Shown here in pieces: positions 43,213 through 56,734 of a stretch of DNA of 64,000 bases. Position 1 is the stretch's first letter. Each line of letters begins with the position of its first letter. The stretch covers positions 64,332,256-64,396,255 of the forward strand of contig CM070618.1 of assembly GCA_036346255.1 (NCBI GenBank), given 5' to 3'. A program made the position numbers and the translations under genes. The notes beneath the pieces are model-generated. The model was not told the origin of the DNA, ran no database searches, and saw only the letters and a list, made by a program, of their open reading frames with translations. The DNA is from Ampelocalamus luodianensis. Taxonomy: Eukaryota > Streptophyta > Magnoliopsida > Poales > Poaceae.

Positions 43213-46200
43213 TGTAACATCCCAATTTTCAGAGCTTAAAAATCTTTTAATAGTTAGTAGGGAGAAAATTCACCATTTGAATTTTATTTGATTTTAATTC
43301 AAAAGCTTAATATTGGACTTTATAATAAAAAACCTTTAATGTGAATAATCCCAAGTGGAACAATAGCCAAAACTATTTTATTTGGGTTCTATGTGCTCAG
43401 ATATATTTTCTAGATTTTTCTAGAATTTTTCTGAGTTCATTTGCTATTTTCTATTGCTTATTTGAATTTCTGGTATTTTCTAAATTAGAAAACCTATTTA
43501 AAATCTCAGAGTTTGGTTTGGGCGAATTCCTTTCCTCGGCCCACTCTGTTCCTTCCGGCCGTCTCGCGCGAGGCCCGCTCTCGCGCGCGCTGCCTCACGC
43601 ACCCGCTGATGTGTGGGCCCCACACGTCAGGTCTTCGCCCCCGCGCCCGGCTTCGTCCTCACGCACGGCCGCGCCCGCCCGCCATGTTTCCAAGCTCAAG
43701 CCCGTACGACAACGCATCCTTTCCAACTGAACCCCTTCTAGAAAACGCGTAGAATCTTATCCCTAACCCCCCGCATCTTCTCGGATCAAAATCAAACACC
43801 GGATTCATTTCTATCTCCGTTTCTCTCTCATGCTCGTTTCGGACTCTTTTAGGGTTTCCGCCGCCGCACGCCTCCCTAGCCTCCCGGCCCCTATAAAAGG
43901 CACCCCCGGGACCGCTTTGACGTCCGCATCAGAACCCCCAACCTTTTTCGCCGCTTAAAACCATAACGCCGCCACAACTTGAGCTTTAGGGTTTTGTCGC
44001 CGCCGGTGTTCTTCTTCGAATTGCGCCGCCACCGGTGACACCCTGCCCTCGTGGAGTGCACCGCCGTCGTCGCCGTCACCTCAGCTACCTCCTGGAGTCT
44101 TCGCCGCCGCCCCGACCCCGCCGGAGCCCACGTCCGACAACAACCGAAGCACTCCGCCGCCTAAACCTCGCCGCCGGCTGTCACTGACGTCTCCGACCAC
44201 CCGTGAGTGCACCCACATGTGCGCAATAACCTGGGCTACGTCCCAGTACCACTCACCTCCGGCGAGACGCCGCCGTTCGCCGTTGTCGGGCGGTCCAGAG
44301 CACCGCCAGTCCCCGACCAGCCACGTGGCTCGCCACCTCAGCGGTCGCGCCTGCGTGTCGTCCCACGTAGCACCGTGTCAGCAGCCCCGTCAGCTCACAC
44401 GTGTACGCCCGTCGATGCGGATCGGCGCCGCGGCCCGGCGCGTCGCGCGCGTGATTGGTCGGCTCGAGCCCACGTGGCGATCCACGGTCTCGAAGCGAGG
44501 CTCGGTAGACCTAGTCTACCATGAGCCGAGCCACTAACATGTGGGTCCCACCTGTCAGACCAATTTTCATCCCGTCCGAACGTCCTCAGATGACGTCAGC
44601 GTTGCGCAATAATCCGATTTTTCTTCAGAGAAATAATTCGGGAAATTCTGGAAAATCCAAATTAGGGTTTCTTTTTAGATTTAAACTTCCAGAGCTCATA
44701 ACTTTTGCATCCTAACTCCGATTGAGCCCATTAAAATTTCTAAATTTGTCTAAATTCAAGCTCTATTTATCTGAGATTTTTATTTAATTTTTGGAGCTTA
44801 TTTTTCCTCTGTTATTTATTTGTTTTGTTTGTTTGTGTCTCGTTTGCGAGTAGACGTCGTTTCGTCGGGGAATTTTGTGGAAGAAGGAGCACCCCAAGAT
44901 CAAGACCAGTACATAGACCTTTTCCAAGAGGCAAGTCATACCTTTGATCATCTTGAACCCAGTTTTCAAATTACTTTGTGTTAAATTATTGCATTCTACT
45001 TTAATTATTTATTTAAATGCTTTGGGCATAGTTATTATCGAAATTGTTATCACACCTTGGCCTTGTATGTCATAATTCCTTGTCACCCTAGATTGGTTAT
45101 TAGTTGGTAATATTATAGCACCAACGTGGGTTGGTTAGATGCGAGTACAATTGCTTAGCCATGCTACGAGTCTCACATCTCATGAAAGTTGCAAATATGA
45201 ACTATGACTAAGTGACTATGGAACTTAGTGTAAAAGCGTGTGCTATGTGTTATTGCTTCGTGATGGCATGTGTTGCACTAAAACCAACCGGGTGGTAAAG
45301 GATTTAGACCGAGGCAAGTGGTGGAAGGCGTGTGATATAGTGGACTATGTGATGGGAATGATAATCTTTGTGACTTAGTTAGAACATGGAAGTCTTGCCT
45401 TGGTCAATTAAGGACTTAACTTTGTGCGCCATTGAAGCGAGCCTTCAGCATGCGACCACATGCCCGGTATGGGGCGGGCCTAACTTAGTAAGTTATGAAG
45501 TCTCGGCATTGATGTTGGTGGATAGGTTAGGTGTGTGACAGGTGGAGGTGTGACTACTTGGTGGTTGCATCGCGGGACGATTCGTCTTCCCCGCCCGGCG
45601 GTGTGTGTTATACCAATTCTATGTGAGTGGTATAGCGGTTTGTAAGCACACGGGAGCGTCAATGTTTGAGATGAAGTTTCCGAACTGTTTTGTTACGATT
45701 AGTGCTTGCTACACTAGTTGTATCTTGTGGGTAAAGTGTACAACCTCTGCAGAGTGTTAAACAATCTATTCGAATAGCCACGTCCGCGGTCATGGACATG
45801 CTCGGGGATTTCACACGAGGGGTAGTTTTCATAAAATGTTGGGAAGGGACAGCTGTGTGATTTAAGTCATATGGCTGTGTGAAAGAATTTGATTAGGCTA
45901 TGTGTCTTTGTGGAAACAACTGTTAAATTAATATTGTTTATTTGTTTTGAATTATGCTTTCAATCTATTATTCGTATTCAATTGCAAATATCGCTTTTAT
46001 GCAAAAGAACCACAGAAGCCTTTTCTTTGGAATAAGCCTGCATCTATACATTGCATTCTGTGGTATGATTTGCGAGTACGGTTGTGTACTCACGCTTGTT
46101 GTAAAACTTGCGCCCAAACCTACAGAGGAGGAGGAGTCTACGCCTGCTTTCGAGGAGGAGTTCGCCGAAGGTTGTTGATCGTTAAGGTCCGGATCGATCG

Positions 46201-46465
46201 GTTGCTGTGGTGAATTGGTGGGATCTACGCTGGAGTTATTTCCGTTCTGCTGCTGCTTTATTCTTTGTTAGCCCTGCGTGGCTTAATAAGTGTAAACTCG
46301 ACCATAAGGTCAAAACCCTTATTTGTTATTCAAACTAATTGTTTACTTTATTTATCGCTTGTGTGGATCGGTATTTACCTATGTTAACCCTGTGTGCACT
46401 AGCGTGATCCTGGACTAGTGCAGTATACACAGAGGGTTCCAGAATCGTAATTCTGGCTCCCGACA
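43213..46465 (+). mobile_element. Solo LTR, Tekay-like, TSD CATTA
   Basis: A 3253-base LTR starting tgtaacatcccaattttc and ending ggctcccgaca, flanked by catta on both sides (43208-43212 and 46466-46470). Its 5' 300 bases and its 3' half align with the LTRs of the 25611 element. The GC-rich middle differs. There is a TATA box at 43892. The perfect target duplication with no internal region shows LTR-LTR recombination after insertion. It sits inside the pol gene of the Tat-lineage element. Confidence 0.92.
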
Positions 46466-47052
46466 CATTAGGTTTGGCAACACTTGATGTTTTCAAAGCA
46501 TCCGAACTGCCATCATGCTGTTCGGCTATACAAATTGTAGCATCTTCTAACATCGATTTTTCTGTCATAAACAATTTACCTCTTCTAACTTGATAACCAT
46601 ATGCTTGTTGTGCTAAATCATTTGCTCTAATATTCTCTTCTCTAGATATATGACTAATAGTAAAATAATCCAAAGTTGCTATGACCTCTAAGCACTTTTC
46701 TAAATAGCTATTTAGTGATCCATCAAAGCACTCATAAACTTTAGAAATCTGCTACACAACTAACAACGAATCACCAAAAGCCTTTATGTTCTTTACACCC
46801 ATGGAATCTAAAATTTTGCAATCTTAACAAAAGAGCTTCATACTCGGCCTGATTATTAGTACGAAAATATTCTAAACGGACCGATGTTTCAAAAATGATG
46901 CCCCCAGGTGAAACTAAAACAATACCAACACCTTGTCCTTCTCTACAAGCTAAGCCATCAAAATACAATTTCCATGGACATACAGATAAATAATAAACCA
47001 GTTCAAACACCCCCCAATTTTCACCCTCAACCAAGCTTCCCCTTTTCTTCAC
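46466..47052 (-). pseudogene. Archaeal-type RNase H of the Tat-lineage element
   Basis: The minus strand reads PWKLYFDGLACREGQGVGIV, RTNNQAEYEALLLRLQ, a GDSLLVV block (about 46760), then LDYFTISHISREENIRANDL and AQQAYGYQVRRGKLF. These carry the D-E-D-D active-site residues of the extra RNase H seen in the Tat/Ogre/Retand lineage, which lies between RT and integrase. A frame break and a stop follow GDSLLVV. The N-terminal side is lost at the junction with GC-rich LTR sequence at about 47050. Confidence 0.8.
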
Positions 47053-49374
47053 CTTGCCAGCCTAGGACGCGTCCCCGACGTTGCCCCCGTCGCATCCCGG
47101 CTCCTCGGCGCCGCTCACACCTGCCACCGTCGTGTTTTCCGTGTCAACACGCGCCTAAAGCTCGCCTGACAACACTGCGTCGCCTCGCCGGTTTTCCGCC
47201 TGCCACCCGCACCGTCGTATCTCGGCTCTCCCGCGTCAACGCCCGTCAAAGCTTGCCTCGACGCCGTGTCCGGACCCCGTCCCATCCCAGCACGCCGCAC
47301 GCGCCGCGTCCCATCCTCGATTCTCGCTCTCTCCCCTAGTTCTACTGCCATGGCCGTCCTCGGCACATGTGCTGCCACCGGGTGCCTCCAACGGCCATCT
47401 CCTCTCGTGGCTATAAAGCCCTCACCCCCCTTAGCTCTTCCCCCTTGACCTCCCCACCCCATCTTCCCCTTCCACCGAGCGAACCAAAGAGAACTCACCT
47501 TCCGAGTTGGCCGCCACGTTACCCTACTCCACTCCTTGCCAGTCTGGTGGGCTCCCCACCGCGCCGACACCGTTATTGTGTGCCCCATGAACTGAGGGAG
47601 TCTTCCCCCACCTCCACGCTCCCTCCCCGCCTTTCGTGCCATGGACTCCTGTACGCTCAATGCCGCCATGTGACCCGCCATCGCTGCCTTAGCCCCCCCC
47701 GTTCGCCACCGCCACCCACAGGGTCCCCATCCCCGTGGGGACCCATTTTTCCCGGTTGCCCGCAGCCCCATCGGCCACGCCGCTGGCGCCACCACCCTCC
47801 CCTGTGCTCTGCCCCTTCCTCTGTTCTCTATGTGAAACTCTCCCTGTTGTTATGCTTTGAGTCAATGACCATCTGGTCCCACATGTCAATGGCACTTGGC
47901 CTTCTCTCTCTCTTTCACTCTTTGTCTCTCTTCCAAATGGGCCCACCATGTCAATCCCTCAAATGGAATTCTTGTAAATTTCCAGAATAGTGTAATCTAA
48001 AATAGTGCAATTTCTGTTTTTTTATTATTTTCATCATTTCATGTAAAAACCAAACTTTCGAACGTTCGTTCCCCCTCATACAAACTCATATTTCATCGAT
48101 TTTTATTTCTAAAATTTTCTAAATTCAAGATCTACTTATTGGTACTGGTTTTGCTCAGTTTGGAATTTATTTATTATTCGTTGTTATTTATTTATTCTCT
48201 TTGCTTGTTTGTTCTTTTTCAGCACGTTTGTCCGAGTAGAGTTCAAAGAAGCCGGAGGTCTCCAATTTGATCAAGCACAAGAATACCAAGATCATCTAGT
48301 CTTAGACCCAGGCGAGTCAATACTTTGATCATATTGATCCTACATTTTATGCAAATTATATACTTCTAAATTATCAAATTGCATGCTTTAAATTCTTATG
48401 CAAATGTATGTTAAAAACTTTAAGGTAGTTAAATGCCAATTTGTTGTTTAATTATCATTATACCATCCCTTTACAATTGAATTTCCTTAAATCCTTGTCA
48501 CCCAAGTAATTATGTGGTAATTATACTAGTTATAGGTTGTACTTAAGCACCATACTAGTCTTGCTTAAGTATCGGGGTATTATCTACCCCAATCACCGTC
48601 TTTTAGACATGAACATGGTTTTTGGGGTAGTCATTGGGTGTAAATGATTGAGATGGTTGAGTTAATGTATTTTATACCTCTCGAAAACCCTAATAATTGC
48701 TGTCACCACATCTAGGCGAATGGTATGATGGATGGTATGTTGGTGGGTGCTAATGCAGCCCAAGGAATGTTGGTTTATGGATGGTACGCCGCCGTATGTG
48801 GTATGAATCGCCCAGGTGATCCCTAAGGACTTAATCCTGTAATGACCTCCCAATGTAAAATAGTACAACCACAAGTCTATAATGGTGTCGACCTGGCCAA
48901 CTAATCTGTACCCACCAATGCAAGTTGCACCATTGGAGTGATCCACAAGTCGTGTCGCTGGCGTAAGCCATCGTGGACACGGGTCGGGATGCTGGCGTAA
49001 GCCGCCATGTGGCACAAGAGGGGGTTTGGGGGCATGGTTGACGCAGGTGTGTGAGCGTAACCTCCCTCAGATGAAACCTTAGTGGGTGCAAATAACATTG
49101 AGGGATATAGTGTAAAGGTCTTGTGGTAATCTCCTCTCGATTCACATGTCTAAGGAAACATGTGTATATATCAAGACAATTATCTCTTGTGGGTAAAGTG
49201 TACAGCCTCTGCAGAGAAATAAACTGTTCGAACAGCTGTGCCTACGGTCAAAGGTGAGCATGGGAACTTACATGAGTTAGTTCTATTTATAAAACTTTGT
49301 GGGTAAGATGAAAATGTGTCGGGCTGATGTAACCCTGAATTTGGTTTTCCCTGGGTGGAAGTACCCTAGTGATG
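47053..49374 (+). repeat. LTR fragment, left half, 5'-truncated
   Basis: This is a GC-rich block followed by landmarks in the order seen in the Tekay-like LTRs: ggtcccacatgtcaatgg (47877), ctaaattcaagatctactta (48120), tttatttattctctttgctt then cagcacgtttgtccgagtag (48187-48240), and gggtaaagtgtacagcctct (49191). It is interrupted at 49375 by an opposite-strand solo LTR. The expected first few hundred bases with tgtaacatccc are missing. Long open frames in the GC-rich block (47115-47990) are composition artefacts. Confidence 0.7.
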
Positions 49375-52300
49375 TGTAAGACCCCGGGATTAACATCCCA
49401 GATCTTCTGTGCATAACTGAACTAGTCCCATGATCAGTGGCTAACTCACACAGTAAACAAATGTGATAACACAACCATAAACGCTAAAATTTAATAATAA
49501 CAACAGAGTTGATTACAAGATAGCCTTACAGGGAAACATTAAATAAACACAGCGGAAGACGAAGAAGGAGTAGTAGGGTCCAGCAATCTGCCACAGGCAA
49601 TCGACTGAGGTAGCGGCCTAGTCGTCATGATCCACACCTGAAGCGGAGTCCTTCTCTGAAATTTGTTTGCATTAAGCAAGTATGAGCACAACTTCCGTGC
49701 TCGCAAGTTACACCCGTCAATTAACAGGATGACATGCATACATGGATGTAACAAAGGATGGCTTATAGGGTTAATTATGCAAAAACAACATTTGACATTA
49801 AATACCATACTAAGTTGAAAAGCTCAAGTTTTAGAAAATCTAAAATTGATGTTGAATTGATAAAAATAGTATAGGCACCAACCTAACACCAACATAAACA
49901 TGGGCACCCACCCAGGGCTTCAACCCATAACTTTTCTCATGGACACCCATCCATGTCAAACTGTTTTTAAAAATATTTTGAAATCGGAGTCTAACTTTGA
50001 GTGGCTTTGCCAGCATGTCCATGACCGTGGACACGGCTATTCGAATAGTTTTACACTCTGCAGAGGTTGTGCAACTTTACCCACAAGACATGAATTCTCT
50101 AGTTTGTTTGGCATCCGTCGATACCACTGCTCACTACCTTAGGTAAGTAGTCTAGAGCACGTGTCAAGGCCTTTACAATGCGCCATTCCACCATAGTCCA
50201 CCCTCTCTAAGGTTTCGCCTCCCCCTTTGGATGGAAATCCGCCGGGCTTAGGGGCCCCCTCTTGAGCCAGGTGGGACAACATAGTCATGAAAGACAACCC
50301 ACCGAAACAGTTGGATCAACCACGATGGAACTTTGCAAATTAGTCAGCCAGGTCCTACTCCCCATACTGAGGACATGTGGTAGTACGATGTGGCTCGAAG
50401 ACCGGTCCTTAACTGACCTGGGCGACAACCAACAGAACCCTGGGCCTCAACCTACCCGGTTGAGCCCGTGCATAAACCTGCACCAACCAGACAACCAATT
50501 CACCCAAGTCCAAACCATCATTTTTGTTTTATTTTATGGAGTCATTTACAAAACTCCCATGACACACCAATGCCAAGGGTACAATTTCAACAACAGTTGA
50601 TATTTGGTTGAAATTCCTCAAATGAAACATATTTGGTCTATAAGCATGGCTAAGCACAATATTTTCCAAAATGATCCCAGTTCATACTATCGTATCAACC
50701 AAGTTTAGACTAGGATGACAACATTTTTTATTCAATTATCAAAATTGGTCATACAAAGAATTTTAGACATAACTATAAATTTAAAACAGGAATTTAAATT
50801 ACTGAATATAAATAAGCATGCAATAATAATTTAAACCAGAATTTAAATAATTTTAAATAATGGGTGCAAATATGATCAAGAATGTAACTTGCCTTTCTCA
50901 AATAGTTGCTCTCAAACGGCGTCGAAATCTGAATCTCCGAAGTCGTCGAAATCTATACGCGAAAATAAGCCAAATTCAAACTAAATTCAAATAGGATTCA
51001 AATAAACTCCAAATTGAATCATTTTGGTTTAGTTTGCTAGATCTTGAATTTATATAAATTTAGAAATTTGAATGGGCTCAATCGGAGTTCAGATGCAAAA
51101 GATATGAGCTTTTGAAGTTTGAATTTACATGAAATGTTAGTTTTAGGGTTTAAAGGAATTTGTGGTCAAATGAACTCAAAATTAAATAATTTTGGTTTAG
51201 TTAGCTAGATAATGATTTTATACAAATTTTGCAATTTGAAACACCCAATTTGGAGTTGGGATTCAAAAGATATGAATTTTCTAAGTTTAAATCTATCAAA
51301 AACCCTAAATCTGATTTAACAGAATTTATTGAATTATTTTTCTAGAGAAAAACCCTTTTATTGCGCAATGCTGACGTCAGCAACTGATTTTCGGGATTTA
51401 AAATAATTAAAGAATTTCTGACACGTGGGTCCCATGTGTCATTGACATGGTCCATATGGACCAAGTCCATGGGACCTTCGGCTCTGGGCTGGGTGGACCG
51501 TGCCACGCAGGCGTGCCACGTGGGCGGACACGGGAGCGAGGGTGGCGATGTGGCGTTGAGCTGGCGCCTAGGTGGCAAGCACGTGGCGCCACATGGCGGC
51601 TCGTCGGCGGCCGGCGGGGCGCTCGGGGCGATGGTGCCGGTGACGGCGCGCGGCTACCGCGGCGAGGTGCTAGGAAGGAAGAGGAGGCGATGGGGAGCAT
51701 GGTGCTTACCACGATGGCGCAAGAGCGTGAGAGGAGCGGCGGCGATGAGCAGAACGGCGGCGGCGAGATCGGGTCCACGGCGGCGAGGTGATTCGGGCGG
51801 CTCTCCGGCGGGGGTGAGGCGCGCACCGTGTAGGACTTGGTGCCGCGATGCCAACGGTGCAGTCAGAATTGCCAGGGAGTCGTCGACGGCGGCGCTAGAG
51901 TCGGCAGGAGGGGTGGCAGCCGACGGTGAAGACTTGAGAAATCCGGCCAAACGAGGAGGGGAGAAGAGGGATGGGTGATGGGGATCGGATGAGGGACTCA
52001 AAGGGCACCTCGTGCTCCCTTTTATAGGGGCGTAGGTGGCCGGTATAAGGAGATTGTGCGTGCGGGCGTCGCGGCGGTGATGGCGAAGATCCGGCGGACG
52101 TGGGCGTGATGGAGGGGGAAAACAGCCGGAGTGGGGGAGGTGGCGAGTGGCGGTTTGAATGCGCACATCCGTGCGAGGAGAGGGGCGGAAAAGGCGGCGT
52201 TGACGGAGTTTGGCGTGGCCAAAAATGGCGGAGGCATGCAGCCTGCGCGAGAGGAAGAAGAGAGGTGGGGGAAGAAGATGGCCACGGGCCGTTGGATTTG

Positions 52301-52889
52301 CATCCAACGCCGCGGGGGAGGCGGGGTGGCGTGGGAGTGTTGGTGCCGTCCGATGTAAATCGGACGGTAGGAGTGAGGGAGGGGAGAGAGGGGTGCAAGC
52401 GGGCCGACTCGGGCTGAAGGCGCGGAGAGGAGATGGGCCGGAGGAGGTTTCGGCCCAAAACCAAATTAGAGTTTTTAATTGATTTCTTAATTGATTTAAT
52501 TCCAGAAATTCACTTAGGCTTTAGAAAATAGCAAAATAAATTCAAAAATCATAGAAAAATTCACAGAAATTCCTAGAGTTATTTTGGACTTAATAAAATT
52601 ATTTACAACTTATAATTGGCTATTAATTTTGTAAATAAATTATTTTGGCTTTAAAAATACTTAGGAAAAAGCTTTTAAATTTCCAAAAAATCCTAGAAAT
52701 TAAGTAAATTTTTATTTTTCAGATTAAATCAAATTAAACTTCAAGAACTTCAAATAAATTTTAAATTTTGACTTTTAAAACTTCAGAAATTCAAATAAAG
52801 CAATGAAACTCTATCAAATTTTAGAAAATTCAATAAAATAATGATTTTATTTTATTTTAATTTTAGTAACATAACCTTGGGATGTTACA
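49375..52889 (-). mobile_element. Solo LTR, minus strand, TSD TGATG
   Basis: A 3515-base LTR. On the minus strand it starts tgtaacatcccaaggttatg and ends cccggggtcttaca. The sequence tgatg flanks both sides exactly (49370-49374 and 52890-52894). It contains a TATA box (minus strand tataaaag, about 52018) and a 3' half with agcacggaagttgtgctcat (about 49684), a word shared with the host LTR. It is inserted in the opposite orientation inside another LTR of the same broad type. Confidence 0.9.
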
Positions 52890-53629
52890 TGATGTCTATA
52901 GGTGGATGTAATCACCATAAAAAATAAGCATAAGGTGGAGGTAACCTTTGCCGTTATTAATATTGCACAATTACTCTCTTTAATAAAATGTAATTTGGTA
53001 AAAATGCTAGGTGATAGGAATTACTAATATTGATAATTGAAAATATTTCTTCAACAAATAAAAGAACCTAAGCCATCCTTGTTAAGCCTTGGATGTATAT
53101 TATTACATCTTGTGTATTGGCTCGCGAGCACGGAAGTCGTGCTCATCCTTGCTCTTTCCCCCAAACCCTCGGAAACTGCGGATCATGGAGATTACGCCTA
53201 CTACGAGGATATGAATGTTCATGGGCAAGGCAATGAAGAAAAGTAGCTTAGTTCCTTAGTCTGGGTCTCACCTCAGTCTAGCTGTCTCAGTCGGTACTTG
53301 CGTACAACTTATATTATCCAAGCCATTGGTTAATATCGGTCGTACACAGGATACCCAGTCGCTTGCTTGTGGAGAGACGTGCTCTACCCCTTTTGCTTCC
53401 ACTATCATATCCGCTGTTTTGTAATGTACTCATTTGACCTGGTCGGCCCTATTTGTAAACTCGACCCGATGCAGTCTATTTGAACTCTGATGTTTGTAAT
53501 ATTATGAATGGTTCAATCTATGTTATGTGAATTGATTCAGTGATGTATCCTGTGAGCGCAATCTACCGATCCAAGGAGTAGTGCAATGTTTTCACAGATG
53601 ATTCTGGATTATGAAATCTGAATCTGACA
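52890..53629 (+). repeat. LTR fragment, right half
   Basis: This continues the plus-strand LTR broken at 49374. It has agcacggaagtcgtgctcat (about 53127) followed by cttgcgtaca and ends tctgaatctgaca at 53629, parallel to ggctcccgaca of the solo LTR at 46465. Confidence 0.65.
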
Positions 53630-53785
53630 ACATCGATGTACAACAATGCTAGTATCACAAAGAAATTCTGGATTCAGTAGTGAGAGCTATAGACGGTGCA
53701 AGAGCAGAAAATATGTTGATACTCTTACAATGTAGATGATGAAATGATGAAAAAAAGTTTAGCAAAGTTAATCTCACCTATTTGT

Positions 53786-54092
53786 TGTTAGTAATCTTTG
53801 TGCATATGGTATATCTAGATTATAGGGAGAGCTTGTTTTATGTACTACTACAGTATTTAGACAGTATTCATTATAGATACTAGAATTTGGTATCCCTTCA
53901 GGATACGTAGAATCCTTTCCAGATACGAATAGTCATTTGCTCTCAATAAAAGGGTACCCCCTGTAATTAGATTTTGTGAACAAGAGCAATAGAGAAGAAG
54001 AAAAAAATTAAAAAAAAAGTTGTTGTTATTCCGGCGGAATTTTTTTTTGCGTTCTTGTGTTCACGTGTGTTCGTCTTCGGTTTGGGCCAATA
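53786..54092 (+). repeat. 5' LTR of the TRIM-like element
   Basis: About 307 bases, with roughly 10 percent difference from the right copy by eye, including a polymorphic ttcacgtgtg segment. Confidence 0.85.
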
Positions 54093-54093
54093 A

Positions 54094-54106
54094 TTGGTAT
54101 CAAGCT
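54094..54106 (+). other. Primer binding site of the TRIM-like element
   Basis: It reads tggtatcaagctc, a common Met-tRNA-complementary site in plant LTR elements, one base after the LTR. Confidence 0.75.
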
Positions 54107-55039
54107 CTAGGTTCGAAATCCGAGCTGCTACCCCGGGAGAGGTGATCTCGACTCCCAAGGTGGCATATACGGCTTGTCGGCGCAAGATGCAGCCGGTGCG
54201 GTGGAGCTGAACGACAGGCACGGGCAGCCGGAGACGCTGCACGGCTAGTGGCTTGGCACGGGTCAGTTGTAAGATCGAGGAGGTCGACTAGAAGGGGGTG
54301 AATAGGCGGTTTTAAAAACTTCTTTGGCTGAAACCGATTTCTAATGCGGAAGCTAAAAATAATACGGTTTTGCACAATTAAAACCTAAATCAACTAGGTT
54401 TAACTAAGTGCACGAACACAATATAAGACTATTGAACTATTGCAATCATACAAAGAGAATAAGCAATTTAATTCTATGAATGTAAATTGCAATGGAGTAA
54501 AGCTAGAGAATGCAAACCACAAGGAGACACAACGATGTTTTACCGTGGTTTTCGGAGACTTGCCGGTCTCCCCTAATCCACATTGAGGTAAGCCCAAACC
54601 AATTGGACTGGTTCCAAACCGAACCAATACCTCGCTCCACTAGGGTTGCTCTTCCTCCACTCTGGAGATAGCGAGCACCACACCACTCACAATCGCCTGG
54701 GTCTTCTCACAATCTTCTTTGAGAAGCTCATCGGCGCAACGCCGCCACCACGCCATCTAGGTGTCGGCAAACACCAAGAGTAACAAATCTTAGACCCTCA
54801 TTTGAACTAATCAAGTGTCTAAGCTCAAGTAGATACACAATCCACTACCTAAGGTAACACATGCACTTAGAGTTTGCTCTCTAAGCTCACTAAGTGCAAC
54901 GTATGCACAAAAGAGATGAGAGGCTTGCTCTTTGTTCAATAGAATGTATATGGCACCAGCAACTCTCCCACAACCGGCCAAGGTGGGTATTTATAGCCCA
55001 CACACAAAAACTAGTCGTTGGACGAAAGTCTGCTGAAAA

Positions 55040-55615
55040 ATCAGCACAAACGGTAGTTCCGCCAACCAATGGTCGGTACTACCGCACAAGGCTCAACGAT
55101 GAGATTCAGTAGCGAACAGAGCTCTGAACTAGCCATTGCAAAAGCGGCGCAGTACTACTGCCAACGAGCACGCGGTAGTTCCACGAACACATCGCCGGTA
55201 CTACTGCGACTTCCAAGAGAGCAACACATGCTCAAAAGGTGTCATTCTGTAAAAAACAAACCGCACACAATTCGGAACTTTCGACAAATGATAGTTCCAC
55301 TCAAAGACCGTCAGTACTACCGCAAAAACACGCTCTCTGGAAAAAGCATACCGCACAAAGATTTAGAACTTTCGACAAACGGTAGTTCCGCCAAGCAAGC
55401 TCCGGTACTACCGCTTCACAAGCGACTGGATCTCCTCACACGATCGGATTGCCACATGGACTGCTCAGATTCAATGAACCTTTTGGACCAAGCGTTTTAG
55501 CCACACGATCAGAAGATACGTTTGGACAGACCGAACGTTTCCTGGTAGTTCCGCCAAAGGAACTACGGTACTACCGCAGCGCGGTAGTTCCGTGTAGTAC
55601 ATGCTGGTACTACTG
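55040..55615. repeat. Dispersed ggtagttcc / ggtactaccg motif pairs
   Basis: At least six pairs of the type (c)ggtagttccgcc followed 20-40 bases later by ggtactaccgc occur at about 55051, 55172, 55290, 55380, 55544 and 55580. The two halves are partial reverse complements (ggtagt / actacc), so each pair could fold as a small hairpin. Confidence 0.75.
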
Positions 55616-56089
55616 CTTTTACTAAAAAAGCAGTAGATTGCATTTGCTTCAAACTCAATTTGCAAAACACATTTGCCAAATTGATGCAAGATGCAAACAA
55701 GGGTTAATAGCAAGATTCTCAACAAGTTGTAAAACACATTTGCCAACTCTTAGAATCAATACCACAACGAATAAGGTACATGGACTTAAACCATTTGCAA
55801 ACTAAAGCCACATGCTACAAGGATTAACCATGAGCCTCGACCATTTGCAAAACACATTCACAAATATAGGCAACATGTTAACGAGAGCTAGAGCAAGTAC
55901 AGTAAGCTATCAACACATGACTAACTCAAGCTACTAGTCTAAGACCCCTCATAATAGTACGACAATCTATATTAGTAATCCGGTCTCCAACCAAACACTA
56001 AGACTGGTAAAAAACTAGGAACACATCCTTAGCCCTAGCTAGTCATACCTTTACCTTGCACGACCACTTGAAGCTTGATGACGCACATC

Positions 56090-56545
56090 CTCACTTCAAG
56101 TCCGGATCATTGACTTGATAATCATCAACACATGATGATATCCTTTGCTTTGGGATCTCGACATGATGCTCATCAACACATGATAACATCCTTCATGCCG
56201 AGTCTTGTCATGCATCAATACATGATGCATCTTCACTTGCTCTCCATCAACACATGATGGATCTTCTCTCTTGATGATCAACTCATGATCATCTCTTCTT
56301 CTTGAACATCATGAACACATGATGGTTTTCTTTTCTTCATGTCCTTGACTTTGATATGCATCAACCCATCAACACATGATGGGTCTTCTCTTGACTTGAT
56401 GATCAACTCATGATCATCTCCTCTTCGAGATCTTGGATCACATCAACACATGATGCATCCTTTATCTCCAAGCTCTTGACTTCAATATCATCAACACATG
56501 ATGATCTTGTTGTCTTGATTTGATGACGATCAACTCATGATGTCA
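56090..56545. repeat. Degenerate tandem repeat of catcaacacatgatga
   Basis: About a dozen copies of catcaa(c/t)aca(t/c)gatg(a/c), spaced by roughly 20-40 bases of cttc/ttgact filler. The variant gatcaactcatgatcat is itself near-palindromic. Confidence 0.85.
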
Positions 56546-56734
56546 TCCAAAGTCTTCATCACCCTAGAACATAACCTATTCATCCAACTCATGAAAAATG
56601 TTAGTTCCACAATATGATTATCATTAATTACCACAACATACCATTAACTCATAATGGTGGGACAAGATACCATAATCTTTCCCTCTTTGGTAATTAATGA
56701 CAACTATCTTAATTACAAATAATTGAATAGAGAT

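Noticed and set aside
47115..47990. Frames of 207-226 codons on both strands
   Set aside because: They lie in the GC-rich block of an LTR fragment and have no motifs.
51407..52482. Multiple frames up to 217 codons
   Set aside because: They lie in the GC-rich centre of a solo LTR with an exact target duplication. Composition artefact.
56090..56545. Regularly spaced repeat resembling a CRISPR array
   Set aside because: Units are degenerate, spacers are themselves similar to each other, and this is plant nuclear DNA inside a retroelement-like insertion.
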